Shown here in pieces: positions 1-11,517 of a stretch of DNA of 64,000 bases (positions within the stretch are counted from its first letter, which is position 1; each line of letters starts with the position of its first letter). Under the pieces are notes generated by a model. The model did not search any database and had not been told where the DNA came from. It was given only the letters and a program-made list of their open reading frames with translations. The stretch is from NCBI RefSeq assembly GCF_014529535.1, contig NC_050738.1, positions 12,292,062 through 12,356,061 of the forward strand, written 5' to 3'. The stretch is from Bradysia coprophila. Lineage: Eukaryota > Arthropoda > Insecta > Diptera > Sciaridae. The position numbers and the translations under genes were made by a program.

Positions 1-216
1 AGAGACCACTCGGTCAGTCTCGTAAAATAGAGAAGAAGAGACCACTCGGTCAGTCTCGTAAAATACAGGAGAAGAGACGACTCGGTCAGTCTCGTAAAAT
101 ACAGAAGAAAAGACCACTCGGTCGGTCTCGTAAAATACAGGAGAAGAGACCACTCGGTCAGTCTCGTAAAATACAGAAGAAGAGACCACTCAGTCAGTCT
201 CATACAGTCTATTAAA
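1..216. repeat. 36-bp tandem array, six copies
   Basis: Copies begin at 1, 37, 73, 109, 145 and 181, an exact 36-bp period. Each unit starts AGAGACCACTCGGTCAGTCT, and GAGAC/GTCTC form a short dyad within it. The sixth copy degrades after about 205. Scattered GAGAC/GTCTC words continue to about 355, so the array is probably the edge of a longer, decayed satellite that extends left of the window. Confidence 0.95.
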
Positions 217-382
217 ACATTTAAAACGAGACTTCTCATCGGTTTCGCAATCATCATCATCATCAATTCATCAGTATATGAGAAGAAACCAGTCTCAAAG
301 GTTCGAAAAGAGACGTCTCACCTCCATACAAAAAAAACGGTCTCAAAAGGGGTCTCACATTCACTTTTTTTTTTTACCCGGG

Positions 383-1875
383 ACATCTGAGTTTTCTTCT
401 TATTTCTCTTTTTTGAGTCATAACAAACCACTTTTGTTCGAGGGGTAGGTTGGCGCAGCGGGCGCTTTTCGAAAAAATTGCGAAAACGTCATCTGAAGTC
501 CATTATTTGGCCGTTTCCAGCACTTTTAATAACTGTTGTGGGTTAAATGACTTGATATATAAAATTTTGGTAAGTCATCTGATCATTGAAAGTGATCAAG
601 AATACTGTGAACTAGTTACAAGAACTTAATGTGCCACTAAATGTGACAATTATGATGGTATTTTTCGAAATATGTGAGCAGCGCTCCAAAATTTCGGAGT
701 AGCCGTACGTAACAGCATTGTCGGACAAATCAGAGTTTAATATGACTACAGTTTCCTAATGTTAGTATCTTTTCGATGTCTTCGAAGTATATTAAAAACG
801 ATTCTCTATTTAAATTATATATTTTTCGTTACGAAAGTGTCGGCTTTGGTGATTTCGGTTTCACGGGGGTCCTTTTACTTAGCTAAATTTTTTCTTTAGA
901 GAAACAACAACGACTAAAAAAACACCAAAATGTTATAATATATTCGGTATGGCTAGAAGCATGTATGGCAAAAAAATGTCAATCAAATCTTCAAAAAATA
1001 TAGACGGTACTAGCTTACTGATCGTCGTCGAATGTACCTAATTTTATCAAAAAAATATATTTAAACAACTAAAAATATAATAATTTTTATTTTTTGTCAT
1101 TTCATTTTTCTTTCTTTCTTAGTCTTTCGACTACGAAAATATAAAGTTAGTATAAAACTGGATTAATATGACTTATAACCTACGTCATTCCACTGTAAAT
1201 AGAAAATTAGTTATATTCGATTACGTTTTTTCACTATTAGTAAGCCGGTACCGTCTATATTTTTTGAAGATTTGATTGACATTTTTTTGCCATACATGCT
1301 TCTAGCCATACCGAATATATTAAAACATTTTGTGATGTTATCTTTTTGTCCAATATTTCAACACTATAGAAAAAATGTAGCTAAGTTAAGGGACCTCCGT
1401 GAAACCGCAATCACCAAAACCGACACTTTCGTAACGAAAAATATAAAATTTAATTAGAGAATCGTTTTTAATATACTTCGAAGACATCGAAAAGATACTA
1501 ACATTAGGAAACTGTATATTAAACTCTGATTGGTCCCACAATTCTGTTACGTACGGCTACTCCGAAATTTTGGAGCGCTGCTCACATGTATTGATGAATC
1601 CCATCCTAATTATCATATTTATTGGCACATTAAGTTCTTGTAACTAGTTGACAGTATTCTTGATCACTTTCAATGATCAGATGACTTACAAAAATTTATA
1701 TAATAAGTCATTTAGCCCACAACAGTTACTAAAAGTGCTGGAAACGGCCAAATAATGGACTTCAGATGACGTTTTCGCAATTTTTTCGAAAAGCGCCCCC
1801 TGCGCCAACCTACCCCTCGAACAAAAGTTGTTTGTTATGACCCAAAAAAGAAAAATAAGAAGAAAAATCAGAGGT
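383..1875. mobile_element. Long-inverted-repeat (foldback-type) element
   Basis: The left arm (about 383-1010) reappears as its reverse complement at about 1249-1875. The arms are ~630 bp and roughly 90% alike, separated by ~240 bp of AT-rich sequence. Examples: the AGCAGCGCTCCAAAATTTCG region near 678 matches near 1570, and GCCAACCTACCCCTCG near 1803 matches near 445. Open frames inside are short and arm-derived, so no transposase is carried. I could not define a clear target-site duplication, so the superfamily is open. Confidence 0.85.
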
Positions 1876-1913
1876 GCAAAATTTTTTGTTTAAATTTGGT
1901 TCAGGCACACCGT

Positions 1914-2345
1914 GGGATTTAATGGATTAAATGGATTTAATGGATTAAATGGAATAAAAATTGGATTAAATGGATTAAATAGGAAAAAAGTTCATTTTAC
2001 AAAATACTGTATTAAAAATTGTTGATTTTGATCGAACCACGTACTACAACTCATACTACAATGTTAAAAAGCGAAAAAATACACTTTTAGGAGTTTTTGG
2101 TGTAAAGTGGATTAAATGGATTAAATAAATTTAATACCATTTTTAACAAAAAAAAAATCCTATACCTCACGAGTACTTAAACGAGCTGGGGATCGTGCAA
2201 ATCTATTTTTCGTAATTACTTTACAAATTTTTCAGGTGGGTAGCCTAATTATTTCGGTAAAACTAAAAATTTTTTTTGGATTAAATGGATTAAGTGGATT
2301 AAATGGATTTAATGGATTAAATGGATTTAATGGATTAAATGGAAG
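1914..2345. repeat. 9-bp simple repeat GGATTAAAT / GGATTTAAT
   Basis: Three clusters (about 1914-1980, 2107-2130, 2278-2343) of 9-bp GGATTAAAT/GGATTTAAT units lie within AT-rich sequence. A forward frame through the last cluster reads as Gly-Leu/Phe-Asn repeats, which is a by-product of the 9-bp period. Confidence 0.9.
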
Positions 2346-2351
2346 TGCGTC

Positions 2352-5104
2352 ACCCCTCGAGTTTTACACAGAGAAGACCAAGATATTCATGTCTTCTGAT
2401 TTTAACTTTTTTTTTGAAGAGAATTAAAGAAAATCTATTACTTCAATAGTTTTCATACACAATAAGACCGGACATTTCGATATTATTTGACTTATTTTTA
2501 AAAGAAACATGTAAAACACATACTACAATGTTAAATTACAGTCACCGTAAAGGACTTTTGTCATTTACATAACTAGGGAAAAAAATTAAAAATTGAATGT
2601 TTAGTGTGAATTCTATTGATTCGAGGCGTAGCCGAGGTCAAAAACACATGAAAACGAGACCTTTCATTTTTATCCCGAGTTTTGTAATGGATTTTATTAG
2701 CTTCCTACTGAAGGACGAAAAAAAATGTAAACCCACGAGGCGAAAGTGACAGAAATCTTGCAAATGCATCATATATCATGACCCCATGGTACTCAACCAT
2801 CTGCCAATTACCAGGTAATTAATTGTAAATAAAAAGTCAAAAGTTGGTGCTGCCTTCAAGCGGTAATGAGAGAAAGTCTAGCTAATTGGCTTAAAATCAG
2901 GAAAGACATGCAGGAATAAAATTGCATATTTTCCAGAGTTTCGGAGTGAGAAATTTTCTGTTTGCCGAATTCTGACCGAGAGATCTACATTTGGTAGGGC
3001 ATATCTCATATTAACGCCAATTCAGTTCGCCCAATGGTATTTAACCTTTTATTTTTCTGCACTGAAACACCCCACTTGCATTATTAATTAATGAAAATAA
3101 TTTCATGTAAAATTTAGGTAAAATATTTGAATTTGGTTAAAATCATAATTTTTTAAATAGTTTTCGAGTCGCTCATCACGATTGTAACCGACCAGCATTC
3201 ACATAATTTAGAGCGAAAAAAAAATCCCCCACCAAACTATAATTAAACAAAAACGGTAACAATCAAAATGTTCACACAGTTCAGTGAATATAATAACCTC
3301 AAAAATTACAAATGGTTATTGCGGTATTTGATTTGTTTGTTATGCCAATTAAATTTGTCCACTACACATCGCGTGTGTGCATTCCACAACGTTTTGTGTA
3401 TTTGAGCGCCCGAAAAATTCCAATAAATTATCTCCCATATATGACATGGGTAGATTATATATAGGAAATTGCTTGGTACAACACTCTACCATCGCATAGG
3501 TGGATGAGAGAACAAAATTGAGGACAAACATTCATCACTATACATACAATTCACCATTTTCTATATCTTTTAGTTCGATCTGGTGGGGGGATGGTATTTT
3601 ACATGCAAAAACGGAACGCAGGCAGCATTCGAATATTTTCACCCCATTCCTTTTATCACTGTTGTGTATTTATACAAAAACATTTTACAGTTTGTAAAAT
3701 ACTGGCTGTGCCATGTCGTGTTTATACAAATTGATGTAGAGAGATAGTACAACAGATAAGTGAATGATGTGGCAGTTATGTTTTACATAATGTGAAAATC
3801 ATACATTTTTCATAGAGGCTCTTCGTATAAATTCATTTTCGCAATGTGTTGCTCTATATTTTACTATTTATAACGAGAGCTACGATTATAATAAGGTTAT
3901 GGCGATAAACGATTGACTGAACTATATTTGATTGCTGTTAAATGTAGTATGCAAATTTAAATGATCCCCGTTTTTATCGTTCCATTTGCTACACCCAGTT
4001 CACCAACTCTATAAGCATACGAGACTCCTTTTCTTCATAAACTAATTAATGTTTGTCTGGGGTCTCATACATTCTTAGATAAAATTCCATCCGAACTAAC
4101 GAACAAAAATATTCAAATAAAAAAACCTACAGGGCCAAGTCAGCCGAAAATCCTTCCATTGTTTACGTCTCGTTCTAAGCAGATTATCACTGAAAAGAAA
4201 ACAAATTGCTCTACATTCGGCTTCAAATATAAACGAATATTTTACCATTTCCTCGTATACGAAATTTGCTACCGTAATTTGCCTATATATAACGGTAGCG
4301 TCATCTTTGGTGTACTGACGATATTAACGGTAACAATTTTAAGTTTTCACACAGCTTTTATGCTTTATATTATGTTTATTATTCAAAACACCCTGAAAGC
4401 GTTTACATACAAATGACGCATGAACAGTAACTTCTTTGCCGTTAAAATTGAAAATTGCTTTATTACGGGATGTGTTGTGCTCGTTTTCAATGTGTTGTTA
4501 TATTTTTAATGCATCAATTACAAAATTTTCATGAATTCTTAATGCAATAAGTCAATTCGCTTAAATGTGGAACACATACAAAATGGTTTATTGTCGAAAA
4601 CAACGTTGCATTAATATGGCAAAATGGTTTGGAACGAAAAAGCTGCACATAGAAAGTTGAACGTTGAGAAAATATACCGTAGTTTTTCGAATGAATTTCC
4701 CAGTCGTTTTCATTTATAGTTCCGTACGAAAAATTCATAAGCTTGGGGATTTGTTAAGCTTTCATTTTCGTGTGCATTCATTCGTCCACTGCTTTTTGTA
4801 ATGAATTGTCGTTAAAATTATGAGTTCGTTCTTCACTAATTAGACATGTTGCATCGTAAAAAAAAAAATTTTACACAAGAAAACTTAAAATAAAACAGGT
4901 TTCACCAAAGAAGTAGATACATCGAAATATTTTGTAGTTTTTTTAATGAAAATTTAAAGAATTCACCGGTGAATAATAGCGTTTCTCTAGAGATTTTATA
5001 GTTTAGTTTTAAATCGATTTTGAAAACCACAAAAAACGGACTATTGTCTTGCCTAAAATCATTTTTTCACATATTCTTTCCATTTAATGTCCCGTTTCGC
5101 TATA
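2352..5104. other. Gene-free AT-rich stretch
   Basis: Only short open frames (under 90 codons) without recognisable motifs are seen on either strand. I see no RNA gene, long repeat or splice-supported exon here. Confidence 0.6.
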
Positions 5105-5106
5105 TA

Positions 5107-5545
5107 CACTACCGTTCAAAAGTATTCGATCATTGAGTGTTTTCAGTGTAAATTGACAAACTTTGAGAGGGCGCCAAAAATCGAAATGGTATCGGATTTT
5201 CACGAAAGATGGCGCATTGGACCTTAATCTTTAAAGGAAAAATATAAAAAATGTTTTCACAAAATATGAAATTTTTTAGAAATCCTAATTTTTGCAAAGG
5301 TCTGTATAGTCGGGGAACAAAGTTGTTCCCAGGCCATGCAGACCTTCGGGAAAATTGAAAGTTCTCCAAATTTTCATATTTGGTGAAAATATTTTTTATA
5401 TTTTTCGTTTAAAGATTAAGGATCAAGCTATCGAATGCGCCATCTTTCGTGAAAATCCGGTACCATTTCGATTTTTGGCGCCCTATCAAAGTTTGTCAAT
5501 TTACACTGAAAACACTCAATGAGCGAATACTTTTGAATGGTAGAG
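5107..5545. mobile_element. Tc1/mariner-type MITE, 439 bp, TA duplication
   Basis: The ends are CACTACCGTTCAAAAGTATT and the inverse of CTCTACCATTCAAAAGTATT. They are flanked by TA at 5105-5106 and 5546-5547. The inverted arms extend ~200 bp inward (for example GGCGCCAAAAATCGAAATGG at both ends). The CACTACC-TTCAAAAGT start and TA duplication are typical of Tc1/mariner elements. No transposase frame is present, so it is non-autonomous. Confidence 0.88.
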
Positions 5546-5547
5546 TA

Positions 5548-8500
5548 TGGTTAGAAACGTGTGGGTTGCAATCCCATATGCCACAACAACAATTAATTCA
5601 TCAACGATGGAAAGGTGAACATCAATTATCGAAATTCAAGTTAAAAACAATTTCATGGAACTTATGAACAGGTTAGGACAAACGTGTACGCGGCTACAAA
5701 TATGAGATTTTATCTGGTGCCCGCCCGTACATGAAAGAGTTCGCTGCAGCAAACCCGGTGTCAACAGAAAATAAATAATCTTTTCTCGATGGATATAAAA
5801 TGCCATCATATAGCACATGACTCTGAATGAGTAAATTGGTTTTAAATCGGCCCTTTATCGGCTTGGTCATAAGAGTCTTAAAAAATGATAGCAAACGTTG
5901 TTTCAAACCCTTATTTCCCAGAAAATATAGGGCCAATTGATAAACCGATTACTGTTCCGGAGGCCTGATGGCCTATACGATTGCATTTTATTTTACTAAA
6001 ATCCGTTAAGCAAAAAATTAATTATTGGCTTTGTTGCAGTGACATCACAAGGCGGAAGCCTTCTCCTGAAAAATTATGAAAATGATCCACAATCTTCATC
6101 TCACCTTTAATCTAGCGTGCACCTTTTTCTGGAGTTCTTGCTAAGGAGCAAAGATTGAGTTTGAAATTCTAATTTTTATGTTTTATATTTTTTGTCCAAC
6201 AAACGTTAAACTTTATGTTATAGATGAAATTCTGACTTCGATTGTTGTATGCGATAGTACGCTACGCATCTGTGTGAAAATTTAGTTATCTGCGATGGGG
6301 AAGTTGAATACCCGAGAGGGTGCATAAGATATTTTACCCAACAAAGCAACAAAACAAAACGTGATCCCAAAACTATGAGTCTTAAGTGGAGTTCGAAGGA
6401 GATCTTTATTTTATTGGCAGATTATTAAAGACGTTTTTGGTAAACTTGAAATTTCAAGAAGGGAATCAAGGAAGACAATTAAACGGGATTGCTCTGTTTA
6501 TCAATTTAGCATCAATTCACAAAGTACAGCTTAGTAAGCGCAAACCAAAACGAATCAACACGAAAAGTTCTTCCGAACAAGAACAAAAATCTACCTCCAC
6601 CTATTCATATTTCTATCAATTGAAATACAATTCGTCTATAAACGTAAATCATATTGGTCTAACCCAAAATCTCCATTATCTATGCAGAATTTCAAATTCC
6701 CGAGAAATTCATATATTTCATGAATTTAATTTATATTGTTGTTTGTAAATCAAATATGTCTGCACTCAGGCTTTGTCCAATGTCTCTTGAACATTCTCCG
6801 ATTGCAATGCAATATTGCTGTAAGGGCCACTAACAATTGGAAGCGTTATTTCTATTATATAGTCCCATTATCTTCATTTGAATGCGTATATACATCTATA
6901 TGCAGCCAAACACCGTGTGTATATACACACTGAAAACAAACATGCTTGCAAGCAGATGCATGTAGTATGTACGTACATGTTCACGGAATGGCATGATACG
7001 TCCGAATAGTCAGAATTATTTCTCTTGTGAGCATTCAGATATTGGAACAATGTCGCTGGAAATTTTGCAAAAATATGTTGATCGTTTGTGTTTACCCAGA
7101 ATTACGTAAAGTTTTTCGTATTTCGTTTTCTTAATTAGCTGCTACCTTGTTTCCTATCCAGCCATAACGTACGTTATACTCACCATTATAACTCTCCAAA
7201 ATATACATCTTTTGGTATGTTCGAATAGAAGGATTCATGCTTCTATAAAAATATGAAAATATGTGGAACAAGGGGTTGTTCGAAAACTACAATTTTCAAG
7301 TTGAAGAATTTCTTAAACGAAGGAATTAGGTTTGGTTATATGTTCCATGTTCCTAACATCGAACGCAGTAATCTCCTAACATATCGAGGGCAACATGACG
7401 AAAGAGCGTCCTACCATTTCTTAAACGACCATGCCTTTGGAACCATTGGTCGGATTTCGTTGAACTGTTTTTTTTTCTTAAGGCTTTTAGCATTTGTCAG
7501 ATTTTGCCTTGAGCCAGATATTACGTCTAATCTACGAATGGTTCCAAAGATATGGTCGTTTCAAAAATTTTAGGAATTTTCAACGTGAGAACGTGTAAAT
7601 TGGAATATAACTTCTTAAAAGCGTCTGCTTGCTGCTTTTGCAAGTTTGAAGTTTCAAAACAATTGGATAAGACCCGAACACAAATGAATCTTATGCTATG
7701 TGCAATACAAAATCTATAGTTAAGCGCTTTGGCGGCGACTTTTGATTTGGTCATGTGAGGCGAAGAGAATAAAATGATAAAAAATGTTGGAATGTTGGAA
7801 AATGTTGTATTTACGTCACAACGACCGTTCATTTTCGCGTGATGTATTAAGTTTTTCATGCTTGTTATGGGAACCGTAAGTAAAAAAAAATGACAATTTT
7901 GAGGGGCATGATTTAAACATCAAATAAATATGAATCGTTTTGATAAGTTTAAAAAGTCATAGCACAACCAGCCTAGCAGAGAAGAAAAAACCATCGTAAA
8001 AATCGAGGTAAAAATATCGAGCTATCAAAAGTGTACCATTACCGTTATTTCTTAATACAGCTTCGGCATAAGACATAAAACACAAATGAAATATCCAGAG
8101 ATTTGTACATCCTACCCTTTTGGTTGAATTTCATCTTTTTTAACAATGAAAATATCATTTTGCGGAAGTAATCTTTTCTCATCCATACAACTGTCTGTCA
8201 AAAGAGCTGCTCTTTTTGCTAGTATTTGAAATGTCGTTTATTCTTTAGGTTTATTGCTCGTTCATACACTCTTCAACGGAATGATTATTTTTTAGAGAAT
8301 TAGTATACCTCTTACACATATGGATAGACTTATGTTGCGTCGCTAAAGGATACGAAAGCTAAGAGGGAAAAGGTAAAAAGCGCACAGAATGGAATATAAT
8401 GCGATATCCAAAAAAGTCATAAATTGATGAAATTTGAAACAAATTTTTTGATTTAAAATCTGAATTTGGTGCAAAATTTTCCTATCTATTTGATCTTATA

Positions 8501-8804
8501 GAAAATTATAGAGACGTTCTGCAATTGTGTACATCAAAAATTTAAAGTTGACTAATTAAATAATTTATTTGTAAATACAGTGCAATATTGGCTAAATGAG
8601 TTGCATGTGGAAAAAATGTACCATTTACTTACTAGTTAGCAAAATAGCTATTTTTAACTAATTTGAGTGTGGAAATGTAAGATTTTTCCGAACTGTTTTT
8701 TTTTTAATTTCCGCACAGCTTTTTCATTTCCGCACTGTTTTGTTCTGGATAATTTGAACAACAATGAGAGAAAAGTTAACTTCGGAAATTCGACATGCTT
8801 TTTG
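5548..8804. other. Gene-free stretch
   Basis: Open frames reach 120 codons (6386-6748, plus) and ~110 codons (7253-7573 plus, 7527-7859 minus). None shows a domain motif, signal peptide or splice support. A perfect 16-bp palindrome GTGTGTATATACACAC sits at 6915-6930. Nothing else is supported. Confidence 0.55.
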
Positions 8805-8812
8805 ATGTGGGA

Positions 8813-9407
8813 TAGGGGTGATCGATTTCGCGGGACGCGAAAGAAACCAGTCTACAAAAAATTCTAGTTGCCCATAGAATCCGAAAAACCCATTTTCAGA
8901 CTTTGGTCCGGAACAACTTCAGGTAGCAATAAATTGATTACTGAAAATTTGCTCGATCAAAATACAAAAAATTCCAAAATCTTTTTTTCTTAGCAATATC
9001 TATCTAACTACCTTTCAAATGAGCCATCACAATACAAAATCGACCGATTTTTTAGTGTAATTTGGAATTATTGAAGTTTCCAATTTTCTCTGAAAATCGA
9101 CGTCGGCGAACTTTGGCTACATGCCAAAGTCAGGTTTTCACTTTTTTTATTTTCTTTTTATTTTATTATTATATCTTGGACTCTATAGAGTAGAAAAAAA
9201 AACCGGACAAAAATATCGTAAAGCTTTTTTTTCGTAAAGTCGAGAATGGTCCAATGTGCCCCTACTAGCAAATTTTCAGTAATCGATTTATTGCTACCTG
9301 AAGTTGTTCCGGACCAAAGTCTGAAAATGGGTTTTTCGGATTCTATGGGCAACTAGAATTTTTTGTGGACCGGTTTCTTTCGCGTCCCGCGAAATCGATC
9401 ACCCCTA
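8813..9407. mobile_element. hAT-type MITE, 595 bp, 8-bp target duplication
   Basis: The terminal inverted repeats begin TAGGGGTGATCGATTTCGCG on both ends, and arms of ~150 bp match with few changes. The flanks carry an exact 8-bp direct repeat ATGTGGGA at 8805-8812 and 9408-9415. An 8-bp duplication and a TAGGG start are hallmarks of hAT elements. The interior is AT-rich with no transposase. A diverged relative of its interior occurs at about 45305-45620. Confidence 0.93.
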
Positions 9408-9754
9408 ATGTGGGAGTCGGTGTGGCTTGTAAATGATTCCAAACAAAATGTGTTTAAGAAATGAAAATCTAGATTTGTTATTCAGAAAATAAAAATCTCG
9501 ATTTTCATTTGTTTAACGACACTCTTGTGAAATCAATTACAAACAATAACTGCCAAATCAGAAAACATGTCGTATTTCACTTTGAGCTCAAAAATCAACA
9601 TTTCAAAATTTGGTACACGAAATTTAAATGAAAAGTGAGTTTAGCTGAGGATAAAACAAGCGAAATCGCTATGTCCTCCGGTTTGTATTGAGTATATGAA
9701 GTGTTGAGTTACATTTCACTATTTATCCATGTATGAACTCTCTTCGTCACAATT

Positions 9755-11081
9755 TTATTGCTGAAACCTCTTTAAAATGTTGAACATGCTGTAGGCTGAA
9801 TTAAATATCTGAAACAGAATTTACGTTCGAAATTGTATCCATACAAATCATTCAAATAAAAACAAACTCTTGTAAACGTCTCCAGCGTTAATGGATACAA
9901 TTTGCCAATTAGTACCTCTTGAGGTTGCTTTAAATATTCAGCAAAAATGATGATATATATTTTGGTGGTTTGGGATTGGTTGTACCAATCTGACTCATAT
10001 AAGCAATACGAGAGGTGATTACTTGTTAATTTAATTTCATTCCCGAAGTAAGTAATCATAAATAGTTCAGAAATGAAGTAGAAAAGCAGAACAAATATGA
10101 CAGATCGTTCCAATTGACCGGCCCCAACATCCTATAAAAAATAAACGTTCACAAATGATCACAAATGCATCGGCCAATTGCATACGAATGCAAGACAATA
10201 AACAGAAAAGCAAATGCTTAGGCCACTGGTGCAAAATTGAAAGAAAAACATGTCTGAGAAAAAGTTCCCCAATTCGGCTGTTAATCTGAGAAGTAAAGAT
10301 AGAATTCACTGGATGACGATTTAACTAAATTAACTCACTCTCTTAGGTGTAATTGAGCCTCGATTGATGACCTTAAGTCATTAAGGAAATTGTTTTGCAT
10401 ATGGTGTTCCGCCACCTTAAGTTTTCTTTTTTCATTACATCGTCCCATATTCCTCAAGTCACTTCCTAGCATATTGTATCTTAGAGAACAAATCAATAGT
10501 AAGTACCAAATAACTATGGAGAAAATTGTTGCAATATACGACAAAACGATTTCAGTGAATAAAAAGAAATTTGCCGCCAAACGTCCAATATCACTGTTCC
10601 TATAATCCAAAGGAAATGCAATTTCTAAATATAATGATTGTCCCCGTGTAATTAACGGAAATACAATGCCCGCTGTTGCATCGACAAAGGTAACAGCAAC
10701 GAAAAACAACAACACGAATGTCATGAATCCTTTAAGTTTTTCGTTAAAATGCTTGAAGTCTGCATCATTTCGAATCGAAAACACGCAAATTCGATTCAAT
10801 AAATCAAGAATTTGATTTTGTTTCCATATCAATAACCAAAGTCTAATCGATAAAATAGCACTTCCAATTGCCACTAATGCTAAAAATATTGACTTTTCCA
10901 TTTCTCTATTTTTAATTGCTCCCATCAACAATGATAGAACGAAAAGTACGTGATACGAACAGGAAAATGATTTAATTGGTATGTCCCTCACTGTATTCTT
11001 CGTTCCACGCTGCCAAACCCCACTGAGAAAAAATATTGAAATTAGCAGCGAGATCACTTTGCTCATTTTAACAGAATGCAT
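9755..11081 (-). CDS. Odorant receptor (7tm_6 family), 4 exons, 386 codons
   Basis: A seven-transmembrane insect odorant receptor, expected to act as the ligand-specific subunit beside Orco in sensory neuron membranes. I place exons at 11081-10339, 10285-10186, 10131-9868 and 9808-9755. Introns are 53, 54 and 59 nt with GT/AG ends and continuous frame. Family signatures are C-terminal: YESDWYNQS, then PLTLETFTR joined across the last intron to IFNSAYSMFNILKR, the classic final helix. The transmembrane helices are hydrophobic, with no signal peptide, as expected for inverted-topology receptors. Length equals the family norm (~380-400). No frameshift or stop is seen. An AATAAA overlaps the stop codon and could be the poly(A) signal. 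No other receptor is nearby, so it is not in a visible cluster. The ligand cannot be predicted. Confidence 0.92.
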
Positions 11082-11436
11082 CTTTGAACCGAATTTATAA
11101 ACGTTTGAAAACAGAACAAATACTAAACTAAATTGATGACAACCGAGTGCATAAACGTCGACTGTTCGTTATAAAATTAACGAGAATTTTAGCGATATAT
11201 AAACACTTTTCGTCTATACAGGTACCGTAATACGTGAAAATTACACAGCGCTTCTGTCAAGTCATTGTAAAGCTGATCATATTTTGTCAATATATTTCCA
11301 TTCAATGCTTCATAAATATTTGATGAAAGCCCATGTCCATTTATACACTAAGGTCAAGCAACTCTCGTACTAGGGATTGATATTTAGCGGTTCTGGGGTT
11401 CTGACATCCTCCATCTATTAGTTATTTAGTTTCGTT

Positions 11437-11517
11437 GGTTACAAGCAGAGAAATGATAACAGATGGCGCTGCGGTAAGGCGACATCAACGCTATCTGTTA
11501 TCATTTCTCTGGTTACA
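11437..11517. mobile_element. 67-bp hairpin insertion with GGTTACA duplication
   Basis: Arms AGAGAAATGATAACAGATGG (11447 on) and its inverse ending at 11510 form a 22-bp stem with one mismatch and a ~20-nt loop. The direct repeat GGTTACA lies at 11437-11443 and 11511-11517. This looks like a minimal inverted-repeat insertion of 67 bp. A miRNA-like hairpin is an alternative reading, although the flanking duplication favours mobility. Confidence 0.7.

Noticed and set aside
1..216. CRISPR array
   Set aside because: Whole units repeat with no variable spacers, and the genome is eukaryotic.
2236..2427. Gly-Leu-Asn repeat protein
   Set aside because: A translation of the 9-bp simple repeat.
6386..6748. 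120-codon frame as a gene
   Set aside because: Composition is ordinary for AT-rich intergenic DNA, with no domain or signal visible.
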